Assembly (NCBI GenBank): GCA_963995525.1
Contig: OZ023213.1
Location: 20,931,853 to 20,995,852 of the forward strand
Reading direction: 5' to 3'
DNA from: Escarpia spicata
Lineage: Eukaryota > Annelida > Polychaeta > Sabellida > Siboglinidae
DNA length: 64,000 nt
In this document: positions 13,069 through 26,216 of the stretch, piece after piece
How the letters are laid out: each line of letters begins with the position of its first letter
Numbering within the stretch: the first letter of the stretch is position 1
Made by a program: the position numbers and the translations under genes
The notes under the pieces: generated by a model
What the model was told of the DNA's origin: nothing
The model's database searches: none
The model's input: the letters and a program-made list of their open reading frames with translations, nothing else

Positions 13069-14007
13069 TTAAATCTCATGTTAAACATGTGCATGGCGTT
13101 GTATGTGCACGCCATCAGACTCATTACAATAACAACTTTCTTTGTGGAGAGGGGGCCAACCTTCCCATGCCCGACTTGACACATTTTGACTTCTTTGTGT
13201 GAGTCTGATACTTTTCAGTGCGTCACGGTGATCTTTCTACAGCGCGTTTCACTAAATGTCCAGTTTTAGAGGGTGTCCATCTCAAAAAAAGACTATGATG
13301 TGTCATTATAAAAATTATTTGCTTTTCCTGATAGTCCACGTGTTTCTTCTTCTTCTTCTTCCCATTGGTCACTTGTGGGGTGAGGGCCACTTTTTTAATT
13401 TGTTCTGCTCTCTCAATAGGTTGTCTGCATCAATCACAATCCTCTGCAATTCCCTCTCAGGCTCGGCTGACCACACCAGCCCATTTGAGAAATAAAAAAT
13501 TATGTATATATATAATATCTTTTCATATTACTGCTGGTCTACCTTTTCTCCTTCTAGTACTCTGTTTTGTTTTTGTGTGCTCCCTTTTTCAATCTTTCCT
13601 CAATCCTCATGTATTCTCTGTTTATGTCTACCTGTCTCAGTCAGATCCCAACTACCTGGATATACTTTTATTCTCAGGTGTTCCTTAATGCAGATTTCTT
13701 CTTTTAATTCCCCAATATTCTTGTTTATACCGTACTAAACTGTGTCATTACTCTGACTTTTTGTCCAGCTTATTATTTATAAATGGTCCATAGCCTTTGT
13801 CTATTATTCTCTTTCTCTGCCACTCTGCAAAAATACAACCCTCTATTTCAGCGGTTTGTTTATTTTTTATTACCAATAATACTTTTAATAATTAATATCT
13901 TATCAGTGCTGGCTGCCATTTATTACCCGAAAAGCTATTTAATTCATAATACTTGAAAGGTGGTACAGGATATTAATCAAATAGTCTTATCTGTTCCAGG
14001 ACTGTAA
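13069..14007. other. AT-rich region without genes
   Basis: Contains a short (CTT)n run near 13345-13361. Nothing else supportable was seen. Confidence 0.35.
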
Positions 14008-14412
14008 TGATAATGGAATTAAAACGATAATGATAGGTTGTCAAAAGCAGTATAATGGAATTACAACGATAATAATAGGTGGTCAAAAGCCGTATAATGG
14101 AAATACAACGATAATGATAGGTGGTCAAAAGCTGTATAATGGACTTACAACGATAATGGTAGGTGGCTAAAAGCTGTATAATGGAAATACAACGATAATG
14201 ATAGGTGGTCAAAAGCTGTATAATGGAAATACAACGATAATGATAGGTGGCTAAAAGCTGTATAATGGACTTACAACGACAATGATAGATGGTCAAAAAC
14301 GTTATAATGGAATTACAACAAAAAGCTGTCTAATGGAATTACAACGGTAATGATAGGTGGTCAAAAGCTGTATAATGGAATCACAATGATAATGATAGGT
14401 GGTCAAAAGCTG
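14008..14412. repeat. 42-bp tandem repeat (minisatellite)
   Basis: About ten diverged copies of a 42-bp unit beginning TATAATGGAAATACAACGAT and ending GGTGGTCAAAAGCTG. One copy is truncated, near 14310-14330. Because 42 is a multiple of three and the unit lacks stops in one minus-strand frame, it yields a long open frame of 14-residue repeats. That frame is an artefact unless transcription is shown. Confidence 0.9.
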
Positions 14413-15605
<1,193 letters not shown>

Positions 15606-16202
15606 GCATCTCATGGACATGGATAACTCATTCTCTAACACAAATCCTGCCCCCCACACCCCATCTCCCCCAATGGCAATGCATGTACGTACCGATACAT
15701 ACGTGACCACACACACACGCACGCACGCACGCACGCACACTACCAGAGTTTGTTAAATCGGACACGTTAATACGTCGACTACCACCGGCAGAGCGCCACC
15801 ACGGCATGCCATGGGGGTGTGTCCAGTCAAACGGAGCCTAGCGGTGCCGTTAACGGTTAAGTTAACCCTATCCGACCGGTCTTCGAAGTTTTATCGCATA
15901 CAACAACAATCTCATGACACGCCTAGCACTGGATGTTCATGAGCACTATTACAGCCATTTGTATATCATTAGTCTGCAGTAATCTGACAATCTAACGCCA
16001 ATTATCTGACAAGTTATGACCTTACTTACCTGCAGTTGTCTACGTCGACAACGACCAATGTGTTTACACAGTGTCAGTGGCACACTTTTCGCTGCGGCAT
16101 ACGTTTCAGCGAGGAACGACGGTGCCCTAGTGCTTTGTTTGACCGACGATGTCGCTGTCGTCGTTCGATTAAGGACACCAACCAGTCGTTCGCTTATCTC
16201 TG
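15606..16202. other. No gene recognised
   Basis: Includes a short CACG-repeat stretch near 15708-15740. Otherwise unremarkable. Confidence 0.3.
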
Positions 16203-16210
16203 ATACCTCA

Positions 16211-16655
16211 CATCTTCGCGCGCCAGGGGTCGCTGCTGCTGTTTACGTCAGTCCCAGCCAGCAGTACCCCTGGCTGATCGCTTTGCGAAACTCTGCCTAT
16301 AAAATCGCTCACTAGATCAGTAGATCTATTCACTTCTGGTGGTCATAATAAAACTAATTTCAACCAACCGTCGCTCATGTTACATGCAATGTTTAGGAAG
16401 TAGAAGCAATTATTCGAACACACAATACCGCTAAACTGCTCGTGCTAATGGGCGAACGGGTCATTATATATTGGGATTCCCAGAAGTCGTGTATCCGTCT
16501 TCAAATTGGGGCGGGTATTTGCGCTATTCTCACGGGTGATGCAGTCGCGACTCGCGAAGTCAATTACTAGTTTGACTCGGCTAACTTCCGCACTTCGCGT
16601 AGGGGATCAGCCAGGGCTAGTTTTGCATGGCAAACAGCCTTGGCTTGCGTGGATG
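16211..16655. mobile_element. Non-autonomous DNA transposon, family A copy 1
   Basis: Ends are CATCTTCGC on the left and GCGTGGATG on the right (an imperfect inverted repeat). They are flanked by identical 8-bp sequences ATACCTCA at 16203-16210 and 16656-16663, a clear target-site duplication. The interior of about 445 bp has no open frame of its own. It includes an internal hairpin (CCAGGGGT near the left pairing with ACCCCTGG about 40 bp later). Copy 2 at 24861-26208 shares the sequence end to end. An 8-bp duplication is typical of hAT and also seen in P and Merlin. The CATC/GATG termini are not canonical hAT, so the superfamily is left open. Confidence 0.85.
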
Positions 16656-16663
16656 ATACCTCA

Positions 16664-17600
16664 TGCAAAAAAAGAGGCATAGTCTGAAAGGGCCACATGG
16701 CGTGGCCACCAATCCGGAATGAACATTATTTTTTATATTCATTTCTCTACCATGTAAAAGACTGTTGGAAACCGTATTTTGAAACTGTTTCTTCTCGAGC
16801 GATTTGTGTGCGATTATTTTGACACGGCCTATTCCAACTGGCCAGCATTTTAATGTTGTATTTTGAATTAAACTAACCATTTTAAACTGTTTATTTTTAT
16901 TTAAAAAAATGTAGGGTACAACATGAACAAAATTCACTGTTTGTGATCATACTTGCTGTCGTATATGTCATTTTGACAGTTGATATATGATTCAATAAAT
17001 TATGTTTTTGCTGTGAAAATATATTCAAAAATGGACGTTAGCTGATGTTGAGAAACGATGCGCTTTTTATATCTGTATAGTTCAGTAATATTCAAGTATT
17101 TACTCGAAAACACACGCTCAAGTACAGGTCCCCGGAAGACAAATGATATTAGCTACTCTGTGGTGTGTTAAATTAAGCCTCTCCTATAGACTTTAGATGT
17201 AACATTCGTATAGGTGGAGCCAACCTTTGCCAGCCATGCAAACACAGGTGCCTCCCGGAAAAAGTGAGAGGATTGAAGATAAAGTAACGCATGTTTGGGG
17301 GAAATGTTACCCCGCTACACGGTAAAGTTAAAAAGGAAAACAAAAGGCAACGTTTTGGTGTTAAGCATCTACAAAAGTTAATACAAACTAACAATTTCCG
17401 ACTACAATCACATTTTTAATGTCAGCGGTTTACCAGGAAAACATTTTTGAACACACAACTACCGAATTTCTATGGACTACGCCATTGTTAGAAGAAAGTG
17501 ACGTCACACTGTCGTAACTCGCTTCGTAAATTGTCTGCGTACTATTTGTTCCCAACTCCGTTAGGTGGCGCTATGGTAAGTTTACCAATTAAACTATGTG
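16664..17600. other. No gene recognised
   Basis: AT-rich. No supported exon or repeat. Confidence 0.3.
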
Positions 17601-17627
17601 CGCATGCGCTGTGACTGTGTAAATAAG

Positions 17628-19990
17628 ATGGCTTTCCAATTCTTCGTAAGACAACGAAAACCAAATCGATTTCGAAGCAGCTGGATACCGGTTTGAACTA
17701 CAAAAACAAGGGCCTGTGTTGGAAGATAGGGCAGAGGCGCGTGCCGGTGGGCACGAACAGGAAGGCTCACGTCACGGGCAGTGGAAATGTCGAGGCGCAT
17801 ACCATGCCGAGATGAAATTGACTGGTGTCGGTGTGGAAAATGCCGCAGCAATCTCCTTGTTCAGGAACAAGAACTGAATATGTCTGCTGTCAGGAGGCGG
17901 TTGCTACTCGACAGCAACGCTTTTGGTGAAGGTAATTATTAATCTGTTTAGTTTATTGTTTAAATAACCGATGAGCCTAAGTTCCGGGCTGCGTATGAAC
18001 AGCAAGAGATGATCGCTCGGGCCGGGACACGTCACTTGTCTTACATCTGGGATCGATTGACTTTTAACTTAGTTAGATCTCATTCTCAGTGCCACTGGAC
18101 TCAGTGTTTGAACTTTTACATGTCCATTTTCGAATACCACCCATGGCTGTACCCTTACCTTTTAAAAGAAATGTAGTTGAATGGTTCCATGATTCATGTG
18201 AAACAAAATTGTACAGGGCAGAGCTATGATAGAAAATAAGCAGGAATTAACTCCCCTTTTGTTCTATCCCCGTCGACACTCTTCACATTCGCAGTAATAT
18301 GTATACATGTATGAACAATATGTGGCAGTAATACTTTTTAAACACATGGCAGGTAGATAGATTATTTTTTAACTTTATGCATACTGCTATTTTTCTGCCC
18401 AAAGTTTACATTTGACTCTTATGAATAAAATATACCTTGAACATTTTTCAGCCAGAGCCCCCATTTCTTTTGATGACAAAGAAAATGACCACCGTTTTGT
18501 GCAAATATTGATACATTTCAAAACTGCCTTCCTTAATCTGCATGATATTTCTATGGCCCCAGGTATAATACTGGGCTGAATACAGTTAGAGGATCGTGAT
18601 GCATTCTTTGTGAAATCTGTTCAGAATAATAATCCGTTTGCTTAACATTTGTGTAAAACTATTATTTAAATGCATCATTCTTTGTTACAGGTGGACTGCT
18701 GTGCATTACAAACAGCAGGGGATTTAGAATTCTTTGTTTGGAGCAGGTGATGCTGCAGAATGGGAATTAGACCGTCCAACAAACAAGTACGTATATATGT
18801 GCATGCATTGTTACAAGACCAGTGAAATGTGTTGTTAAATATTTATTGAAATGTATCAATAATGAACACAATACAACATCATAGTAGCACTAGCAATACA
18901 AATATATATAGATAATGTTATCAGCAATCTCATGCCTGATGCCCAAATTATTAACAATCTCCAGGGAAATTACTTAGTGGACTTACCATACGTCATCTAC
19001 CATCCACATGCTAAGCAAATTCACATCATTGAACTGACTACTATTTGAACCTAACATCAAGAAAGATCATACGTTCAAAACTAACAAGAATGTCGCACTA
19101 ATCCATGATGTAAACAATAACGGAATAATATCAGAATTAACATGCATTGAAATAGGTTGCAGATGCTATGTATCTGAACCCAACAAATCTAAGACTGACA
19201 ACCTCCTTAAAATTTCTTGGAATAAAACCACCAACAAAACAACTAATTCAATCGTATGCTTGTCTAAACTAGCCCTGCTAATGCCATTCACCCTTTCTAA
19301 ATGTAAAGACGAACCACACTGGTTTGACCCAAGACTAATTTTAATATGATGACCATCACCCCAATATGATAATAATTACAAAATAAAATTTTCCTCAACA
19401 GCAAGTAATCCTATACATAAATGTGTTCATTTTCAATAAGACTTATTTTAACCGTTAGTCATTATTTACCTTAGCCTGCTACAATATACTACTATACGTA
19501 GCTATTTACTGTATTCACACATGTACTTGGGTTATCGTTTCACACTTTATTGTATTCTACTGTATGAATAAAGTGATACGCTCTCACTACAGAACAAATT
19601 ATGATGGTTCCACTTAAGTTATCATAACATAGATACAATGTTTGTTGCACCGTCATAATTTGTTCTGTAGTGCAAAATTATCAATATTTGCCTTATTCCA
19701 GATGAACACATGTTTAATGGTAAACAATTTATATAAAGGAATGGTTTCGTTATAGAACCAATTTTTATATGTCATTTATTTACAATGTCAGATGTTTATT
19801 TGAGCCTAATTTATTTCAGGTCTCTCAGGTGGGCTGCATACAGACAGTTTACCTGGTGGATCCATGGCAAGCTGGGACGAAGGTACAGAGAGTTCTACCA
19901 GCATGCGCCAGCCATGGAATAAGATCAAGGTTCCCTGCCTCTGATGGGGGACAACACGAGGGATACCACGCTGGACTTGAAAACTAAACT
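17628..19990 (+). pseudogene. P2X7-C-terminal-like gene, decayed, three exon-like blocks
   Basis: Three blocks resemble the cytoplasmic domain shared by P2X7 and many invertebrate 'P2X7-like' proteins. Block 1 (about 17790-17931) reads DEIDWCRCGKC, then after a one-base shift TEYVCCQE, before a GAAG|GTAATT donor. These are the CxCGxC and CCxE parts of the zinc-binding Cys box. Block 2 (18691-18786, TTGTTACAG acceptor, GTACGT donor) reads LLCITNSRGFRILCLEQVML and contains an in-frame TAG. Block 3 (19820-about 19990, TTTATTTCAG acceptor) reads RWAAYRQFTWWIHGKLGRR, then shifts frame to VLPACASHGIRSRFP. Order and spacing match the family. The frame breaks in all three blocks indicate a pseudogene. 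An ATG in good context sits at 17628. Confidence 0.6.
19585..19672. repeat. Inverted repeat, 24-bp arms (MITE-like)
   Basis: The left arm starts CACTACAGAACAAATTATGA. The right arm, ending at 19672, is its reverse complement with one mismatch, and 40 bp lie between. The size and CACTACAG ends recall a tiny hAT-type MITE, but no matching 8-bp flanks are present. Confidence 0.75.
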
Positions 19991-22340
19991 AGATAATGTA
20001 CATGTGACCTATGAAGGTGTAGTTGGGTGGTGGCAGTATTTACTGTTTCTTTACAAATTGACTGACTCTTGCTGCCAGCAGATCCTCCTTCTCTGGTTTT
20101 GGGACATCTGCCTCAGTGACTGTGATCGGATGCAGTGTGATATTTCTTTATAAACACATCTGTCACTCGATCCGTGAGCATTTGTAGGTGGGTACGTGGG
20201 TTCACCTTGTCTGGGCTGGGACGTGGTCGGTAGTTCCACGCCAGAGCAGACAGCATCAGTCTAGCTTTCATTCCTACTGTAAAGAATAGTGCATGCAGTA
20301 TTCTAATAAAATGTCTGCAAATAACTGGTGTAACACACCAGTCTATATGTTATTAGTAAGCTGCTGTTATTTACCTTATGACTGTAGCATTCAGTGAACT
20401 TTAAAATGCTTTTCCTGTGTAAAGTGTTGGTTGTTTTTAGTAACAATACAATGGCCAATCATGGTAATCGTACATTAGTAAAACGATACTGATCCTTACA
20501 AATAAGGCATTCCGTCATCACATTCCTTCACATAATTTATTATAACTTGTTTTTTTTCTTCTTAATTTCTGTATCTACTGTATATACAGTCACTGTATTT
20601 TGATATCATGTTTTGATTTTATATTTCTTTAATAAAATTGGTGATAATGACACAAGTGCTCTTATTTATTTCTTTACAGACAATTGCATTCTGGAATGTA
20701 ATTATTACACGGAGATGTAATTTATTACACTCAACTAACTGTACTCATAAATGTACACAGCAACTGGTTACAAGGAATAGGTAGGGTGATATAGAATGAG
20801 CACTATCCATCTGTGTATTCGCCCCCTCACAACTGAGTGACTAAACTACTGAAAAGTTGGTCATCAGGAACTTTGACTGTAAAATGTTTGGTCCCATACA
20901 TAAGTCGGTGGTCCACATATTAACACATAACATGTAAACAGCATTTACATTATCAGTTTTGGAAGTATGAATAAACACATTTACTGATAAGGTAGTAGTC
21001 ATGCTAGTTGGTACTTTTGAGTAGACATCCTAAAAAAACGAGTTGGATGCCTATGAAATGCAGTAATTTTGAAAACCTATTATAATGTTAGTTATGCATA
21101 GGAGCTGATTTATTGTATTTGGGATTCAAGTCGGTGACTGGAATTCACCTTGCACTACTTGGGTCGTGGTCCCTACTCATCATCTACTCATTGCAAATCT
21201 AAAGGTTACTTGGACATGCCTCAGGTATAAAATGAATACATATCAAGTTTGGTACTTACTTCAGCAACTGTGCGTCACCGTTGCATGTTGCACAACACCA
21301 CCACAGATGGTTTGATACATTCTGTATCCAATGAAGGAGGTCCTCGCATCCCTTGCCTTGGACCTTCGCAGTAAACTTGCGGTTGAAGCCTTTCCCCATG
21401 TGCCACATCATGGCGGTGATCGAGCTGAAATGCAAATTACAATTATTTTTATTTTTGATCCAAATTCAAGATATTTTCACAACAGCTGTTACCTGTTTTT
21501 GCTGTTAGTGTACAAAAAACAAGTTAATGAAGATGTGTGCACATGGTATATTATTAAAGATATTTCGACAATATATGATTATTGAGTGATGCCAGTATTT
21601 TTTATAATACAAACATGGTGTATCTGGTGAGCTCATTGATAACTACTACTTTGGATCACATAATTACTCCTAGAGATATCCTTCCAAATGCTGCATTTAA
21701 ATGTTTTTTTTAGAAAATGGCCATCAAATGTGGCATAATGGATAAAAATTACTTGATATTGACACCCTTATTCCATGGATAAGAGTGGTTTATGTAATTG
21801 TTGTAAAATGATATATATTCACAGTAAACATAATATTAATAAGGTATCATAATCTGGCATAAAAACATTTTTGTATTTTTTTCTAAAAAAAACACTTTCA
21901 CCTGGGTTGTATCTCCTTAACTAAAATTGAATAACATTATGTAATTTTACTAAATACAAATGAAGCCATTTTAAACATTTTACAATAGAGTATTATAGTG
22001 ATATTCTTCGTCACATAAACATTAGTCACACATAATTATATACGAAGTCCAATTATATAACATCATGACATTTCGATATATGACAATGTCTAATGCAATA
22101 TTATACAATAAGTTTTTGCAATGTTATTATAAACGACAATCATTCCAGCCCATGTTAATCCGTTACTGTAATATCACTTACGCGACTTGATTGCCGTTAA
22201 CTTTTGCTATTCGGCTATCTTCTAAAGACTAAAGTGTAAACTCTTTATGGTACAATATAGTACATTCTGGTACTGTTCTAGCTTGCCTCCAGCATATATT
22301 GCATCTCAAATGTCAACAGATTATAACTGGATACCAAGTA
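19991..22340. other. AT-rich region without genes
   Basis: No coding block or repeat supported. Short frames near 20051-20239 and 21331-21585 have no family resemblance. Confidence 0.3.
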
Positions 22341-22386
22341 ACTCGGTACTAACCTTCTTGCGATCGAAAGAAGGTTAGTACCGAGT
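22341..22386. repeat. Perfect 18-bp-arm hairpin
   Basis: ACTCGGTACTAACCTTCT is followed by the 10-nt loop TGCGATCGAA and then the exact reverse complement of the first arm. No flanking duplication was seen. Confidence 0.85.
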
Positions 22387-24393
22387 ATTAAAAAAACCCA
22401 ACATTACCCAACAAAATGTATATCTACACACCATAAACTGTGTTCATCTTGGAACCAATGAGCATCCAGTTTTCAACAGGTCAGATATCCACAGCTAGAC
22501 GAGCATGTCAATAAATCTTTAAATAATTCCGTAAAAAACCTAACATTTCTTTACCACGCGCTTTTGGTATTTTCATTATAACATACTGGCATATAAAATA
22601 TAAGGCAACAATGCTGTATTTTGAACATCATTAAACCACACATGGTTCATCCAACTCTACAAAACTACAAAAGCAGACATGAGACATGTGAAATGTTGCA
22701 CATTCTAATGAAATACATCACAAGATTTCTTTCCCCTACAACTCAATACAATATTCAATACGTATCACGCATATTTGCCATTTGCGCTCAATAAATACTT
22801 TGTATCAGACCATCACTTCTGTTGGCATGATCTAGTGGTATGATTGCGCATACCTTATCTCTCCATCATATTAACATTGCTTTGTGAATCTGACCTTCAA
22901 CATTCAAGGGCAACATTTTACTGCTAGAAAATGTATACAAATAAAGTAAAATTACAAAGAGTTCATATATACTGGCTAATGGTACAATTCATTCAGACAT
23001 TAGTTAACCTCCTGGGGTGAAGTGTTGTATTTCAGGCCTTCTTCAGGTTGAAATACTCCCTTGTTGATGGGTTTTCTCTGTGTGAATTTAAAACTTTGTG
23101 TACAAATTCCTACATTTTCATCTCACCTGGGTTATTTGTCTTCCACCCTTGTTTCCATGACTAAGTAATTGCTTAGCCTCCTGAAGTTTATTCCTACCTA
23201 GCTGCACATGCGGCATGCTAATTTGCTGTGCTATTTCCAATAGTTGTTTAAGTGGAATTAACTTAGTTTAGGTGGAGTTATTGTAAACTGCTGAAGTTAT
23301 TGAATGGAATAAGTGTGTGTGCACAACCAGTAGTGTACGGATACTGGACACCAGCAGGGATCGAACCTGCCATACACAACACTGAAACACTATTGTCATA
23401 AACAACACTGTTCAACAGTTTTAAACAAATCTCATATTATGTATTTGCAACACAATACTCTAACAGCATTCAGTCACAAATATATTGTTTACATTGTTGG
23501 AAAAGTCATATGGTACATACACGTATCTGAAATTTGATAAACGATTGTTAATGTTTCACAAAAGAGATACCATCGTATGTTTGTATCATTTGACAGAAAA
23601 TTAATACACTATAATATTATACTTGTTACGAAACTATCTGAAGAAACATATAAACCCACTTTTTCAGTGTTAAGCTCCCAACTTTACATACATATATATA
23701 TCCTCGCTTGTTATATTAAGCTGCCGGCCCGCTAATGTAACAGAAAACCAAATTTGCATTACATATTGGAAGAATTCAAATTTGTTTTCAACTAGCAGGC
23801 ACGGATGAAATAATAACTAATTCAAACATATTCCATACAACGAACTTGTGAAAGAAAATTAAATTTGGATACTCTTCCGAAAAATCACATTTAGATACTT
23901 GTACATTATGTAATGGACCATCTATAATTAAAAGTACGGAGGCAGGCCTGTGGGCAAGCGTGACGAAGGGCTACATGAGTGTCGGGATCTCTGCACCAGC
24001 CTTACGTAACGAATTGTAATATTTCAAAAGTTTATTCCAAAAGCATTTAAACGGAAAACCAGCTACGTAACGCTAGAAATATTAAAACTCCATATATATT
24101 TAATTTAAGAGCATTCCAACTGAAAACCATCTCTACTATATCAATATTTAGAAGTACAGTAAAAAAACGACACGGAATTCATATGTGCGATCCATGCAGT
24201 ACATGGATTATGTTGAATTGAAATGGCTTGACGAGCATGATGTGGACATTCACAACAACCCCCCATTTCAGAAAATTTATTAGTGTTTGGACCCCACTAA
24301 TCCCCTTGGGCAACACGATGAATCATTGGGAGGAAATTTAATGAGGGGATAGACATGTCACCAAAAGTGTGTTTGTGATGTGACGAGTATATC

Positions 24394-24427
<34 letters not shown>

Positions 24428-24852
24428 TATATATGCAGAACACTACAAATAGCTTTATAACATGTATCATTACAGTTGTTAAATATTCACAAACATGAAC
24501 GTGTGTTGCTTTTTTTATTAGTTTTACAAAACATATTTTGCGTGTAAATAACGAATCGATGCAGCGATATATATGCTACGAATATAATAATGTTATAGAT
24601 GTATCCATTTTCAAGTGTACCCCTCAAGGCCACATGTTACTATTCATTTATGACCTGGCTCAATATCCGTTTAACAGCGTCTGATTAAATTGTTGAATAC
24701 GTGTTTTCAAGATCCACACCAAGCGCATTATACTCACTACCGATGCACTTGTAGATGGTTAAGTCCACAAAACAACACTCACCCTTGTTCGTCATCACCC
24801 GGGCCCATCCAGGGTGACCCTGCGTACTGGCCGCGAGCAGTGCATAAATGCC
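22387..24852. other. AT-rich region without genes
   Basis: No supported gene. A T-arm/B-box-like string (GCAGGTTCGATCCCTGC on the minus strand, about 23349-23365) may be a relic of a tRNA-derived SINE, but no A box or tRNA fold accompanies it. Confidence 0.3.
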
Positions 24853-24860
24853 TGTCAACT

Positions 24861-26208
24861 CATCCTCGCGCGCCAGGGGTCGCTGCTGCTGATTACGTCA
24901 GTGCCAGCCAGCAGTACCCCCTGGCTGATCGCGCTGCGAAACTCTGAATTTCAGCCCAGCCTATGAAATCGCTCACTAGATCAGTGGTTGGCGGCAGGTC
25001 AGGTGGTCATAATAAAACTAATTTTAACCAACCGTAGCTTGTGTTACAAATGTGTTGAAATTTGCGGATGATACAAAAGTGTTTAGAAGGATTAAAAGTG
25101 ATGGAGATAGACAGCATTTACAAGATGATCTTGACAGGTTGATCAAATGGTCTGAAAAGTGGCAAATGATGTTCAATTTTGGGAAATGTAAATGCCTCCA
25201 CATAGGACATGAAAACGAAGAAGTAGAATATACAATGGGGGGTACTGTACTAAGTACTACTGTAAAATAAAAGGAGTTAGGGTTAACCGTTAGTGCTGAT
25301 ATGAAGATTTCAGAGCAGTGCGGAATTGCAGCTTCAAAGGGAAATCAAATCCTTGAATTAATTAGGCGAAACATAACGTATAAGGAAAAAGAGCTAATGA
25401 TACCGCTGTACAAAACAATAGTTAGGCCTCATTTAGAATATTGTATTCAAGCGTGGAGGCCATATCGCAGGAAGGACATAGATATGCTAGAAAGAGTGCA
25501 GAGGAGAGCAACTAAAATGATACAAAATCTGAGGGATCTTAGTTACGAAATACGCCTAAAAAAATGCGGTTTAACAACACTAGAGACCAGGAGATTGAGA
25601 GGAGATCAGATAGAAGTGTTTAAAATATTGAAGGGTTATGAAAATATTGATAGAAATATGTTTTTTTCAGTTAAGAAAGATAGAAGGACTAGAGGACATG
25701 ATCTTGCATTAGCAAAGGAGCAGAGTAGATTGGATATAAGAAAGTTTTCATTTTCACAAAGGACTGTAAATGAATGGAACAGATTACCTGCTGATTGTGT
25801 GGGTGCTAGTAGCGTGAATATGTTTAAAAATAAAATCGACACATACCTCAGATGGGCGGGATGCACATAGATAAAAGGGTCGGACTCTCGATAAGCCAAG
25901 GGCTTCCTTGTCCACCTAGCTGCTACCTGGAGTTAATTCTCTGGGTGGCAATCTTGTTAAATGTTTAGGAAGTAGAAGCAATTATTCGAATACGCAATAC
26001 TGCTCAGCAGCTCGTGCTAATGGGCGAACGGGTCATTATATATTATATGTCGTTTATCCGTCTTCAAATTGGGGCGGTTTTTTGCGCTGTTCTCACGGGT
26101 GATGCAGTCGCGACTGACGAAGTCAATTACTAGTTTGACTCCGCTAACTTCCGCACTTCGCATAGGAGATCAGCCAGGGCTAGTTTTGCATGGCAAACAG
26201 CGAGGATG
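24861..26208. mobile_element. Non-autonomous DNA transposon, family A copy 2 (nested insertion)
   Basis: The termini CATCCTCGC and GCGAGGATG are a perfect 9-bp inverted repeat. They are flanked by 8-bp direct repeats TGTCAACT at 24853-24860 and 26209-26216. Apart from a CR1 insertion at 25054-25958 the interior (about 440 bp) aligns with copy 1 at 16211-16655, including the hairpin near the left end and the GATGCAGTCGCGACT stretch near the right end. Different duplications at the two copies show independent insertions. Confidence 0.88.
25054..25958 (+). mobile_element. CR1-clade LINE 3' fragment nested in MITE
   Basis: 5'-truncated non-LTR element that retains the end of the RT (KFADDTKVFR catalytic box), then RLIKWSEKWQMMFNFGKCK, RPHLEYCIQAWRP, RVQRRATKMI, LETRRLRGDQIEVFKILKG and NEWNRLPADCV. 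These are the standard C-terminal landmarks of CR1-like elements. One in-frame TAA at 25268-25270 interrupts it and the protein stops at 25870. The 3' untranslated end matches 13003-13068. Possible 6-bp target duplications AAATGT lie at 25048-25053 and 25959-25964. The second could be partly element sequence, because the 13003-13068 copy also ends TTGTTAAAT. Confidence 0.85.
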
Positions 26209-26216
26209 TGTCAACT

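Noticed and set aside
13973..14296. 107-codon minus-strand frame of repeated TYHYRCISII units
   Set aside because: Generated by the 42-bp minisatellite. No start context or splice sites.
16016..16315. 99-codon plus-strand frame ending in the MITE
   Set aside because: It straddles the boundary of MITE copy 1. The homologous frame in copy 2 has different length and flanks.
23330..23410. Possible tRNA or SINE from a B-box-like string on the minus strand
   Set aside because: Only a T-arm-like hairpin is present. No D arm, anticodon arm or A box, and no tail or target duplication.
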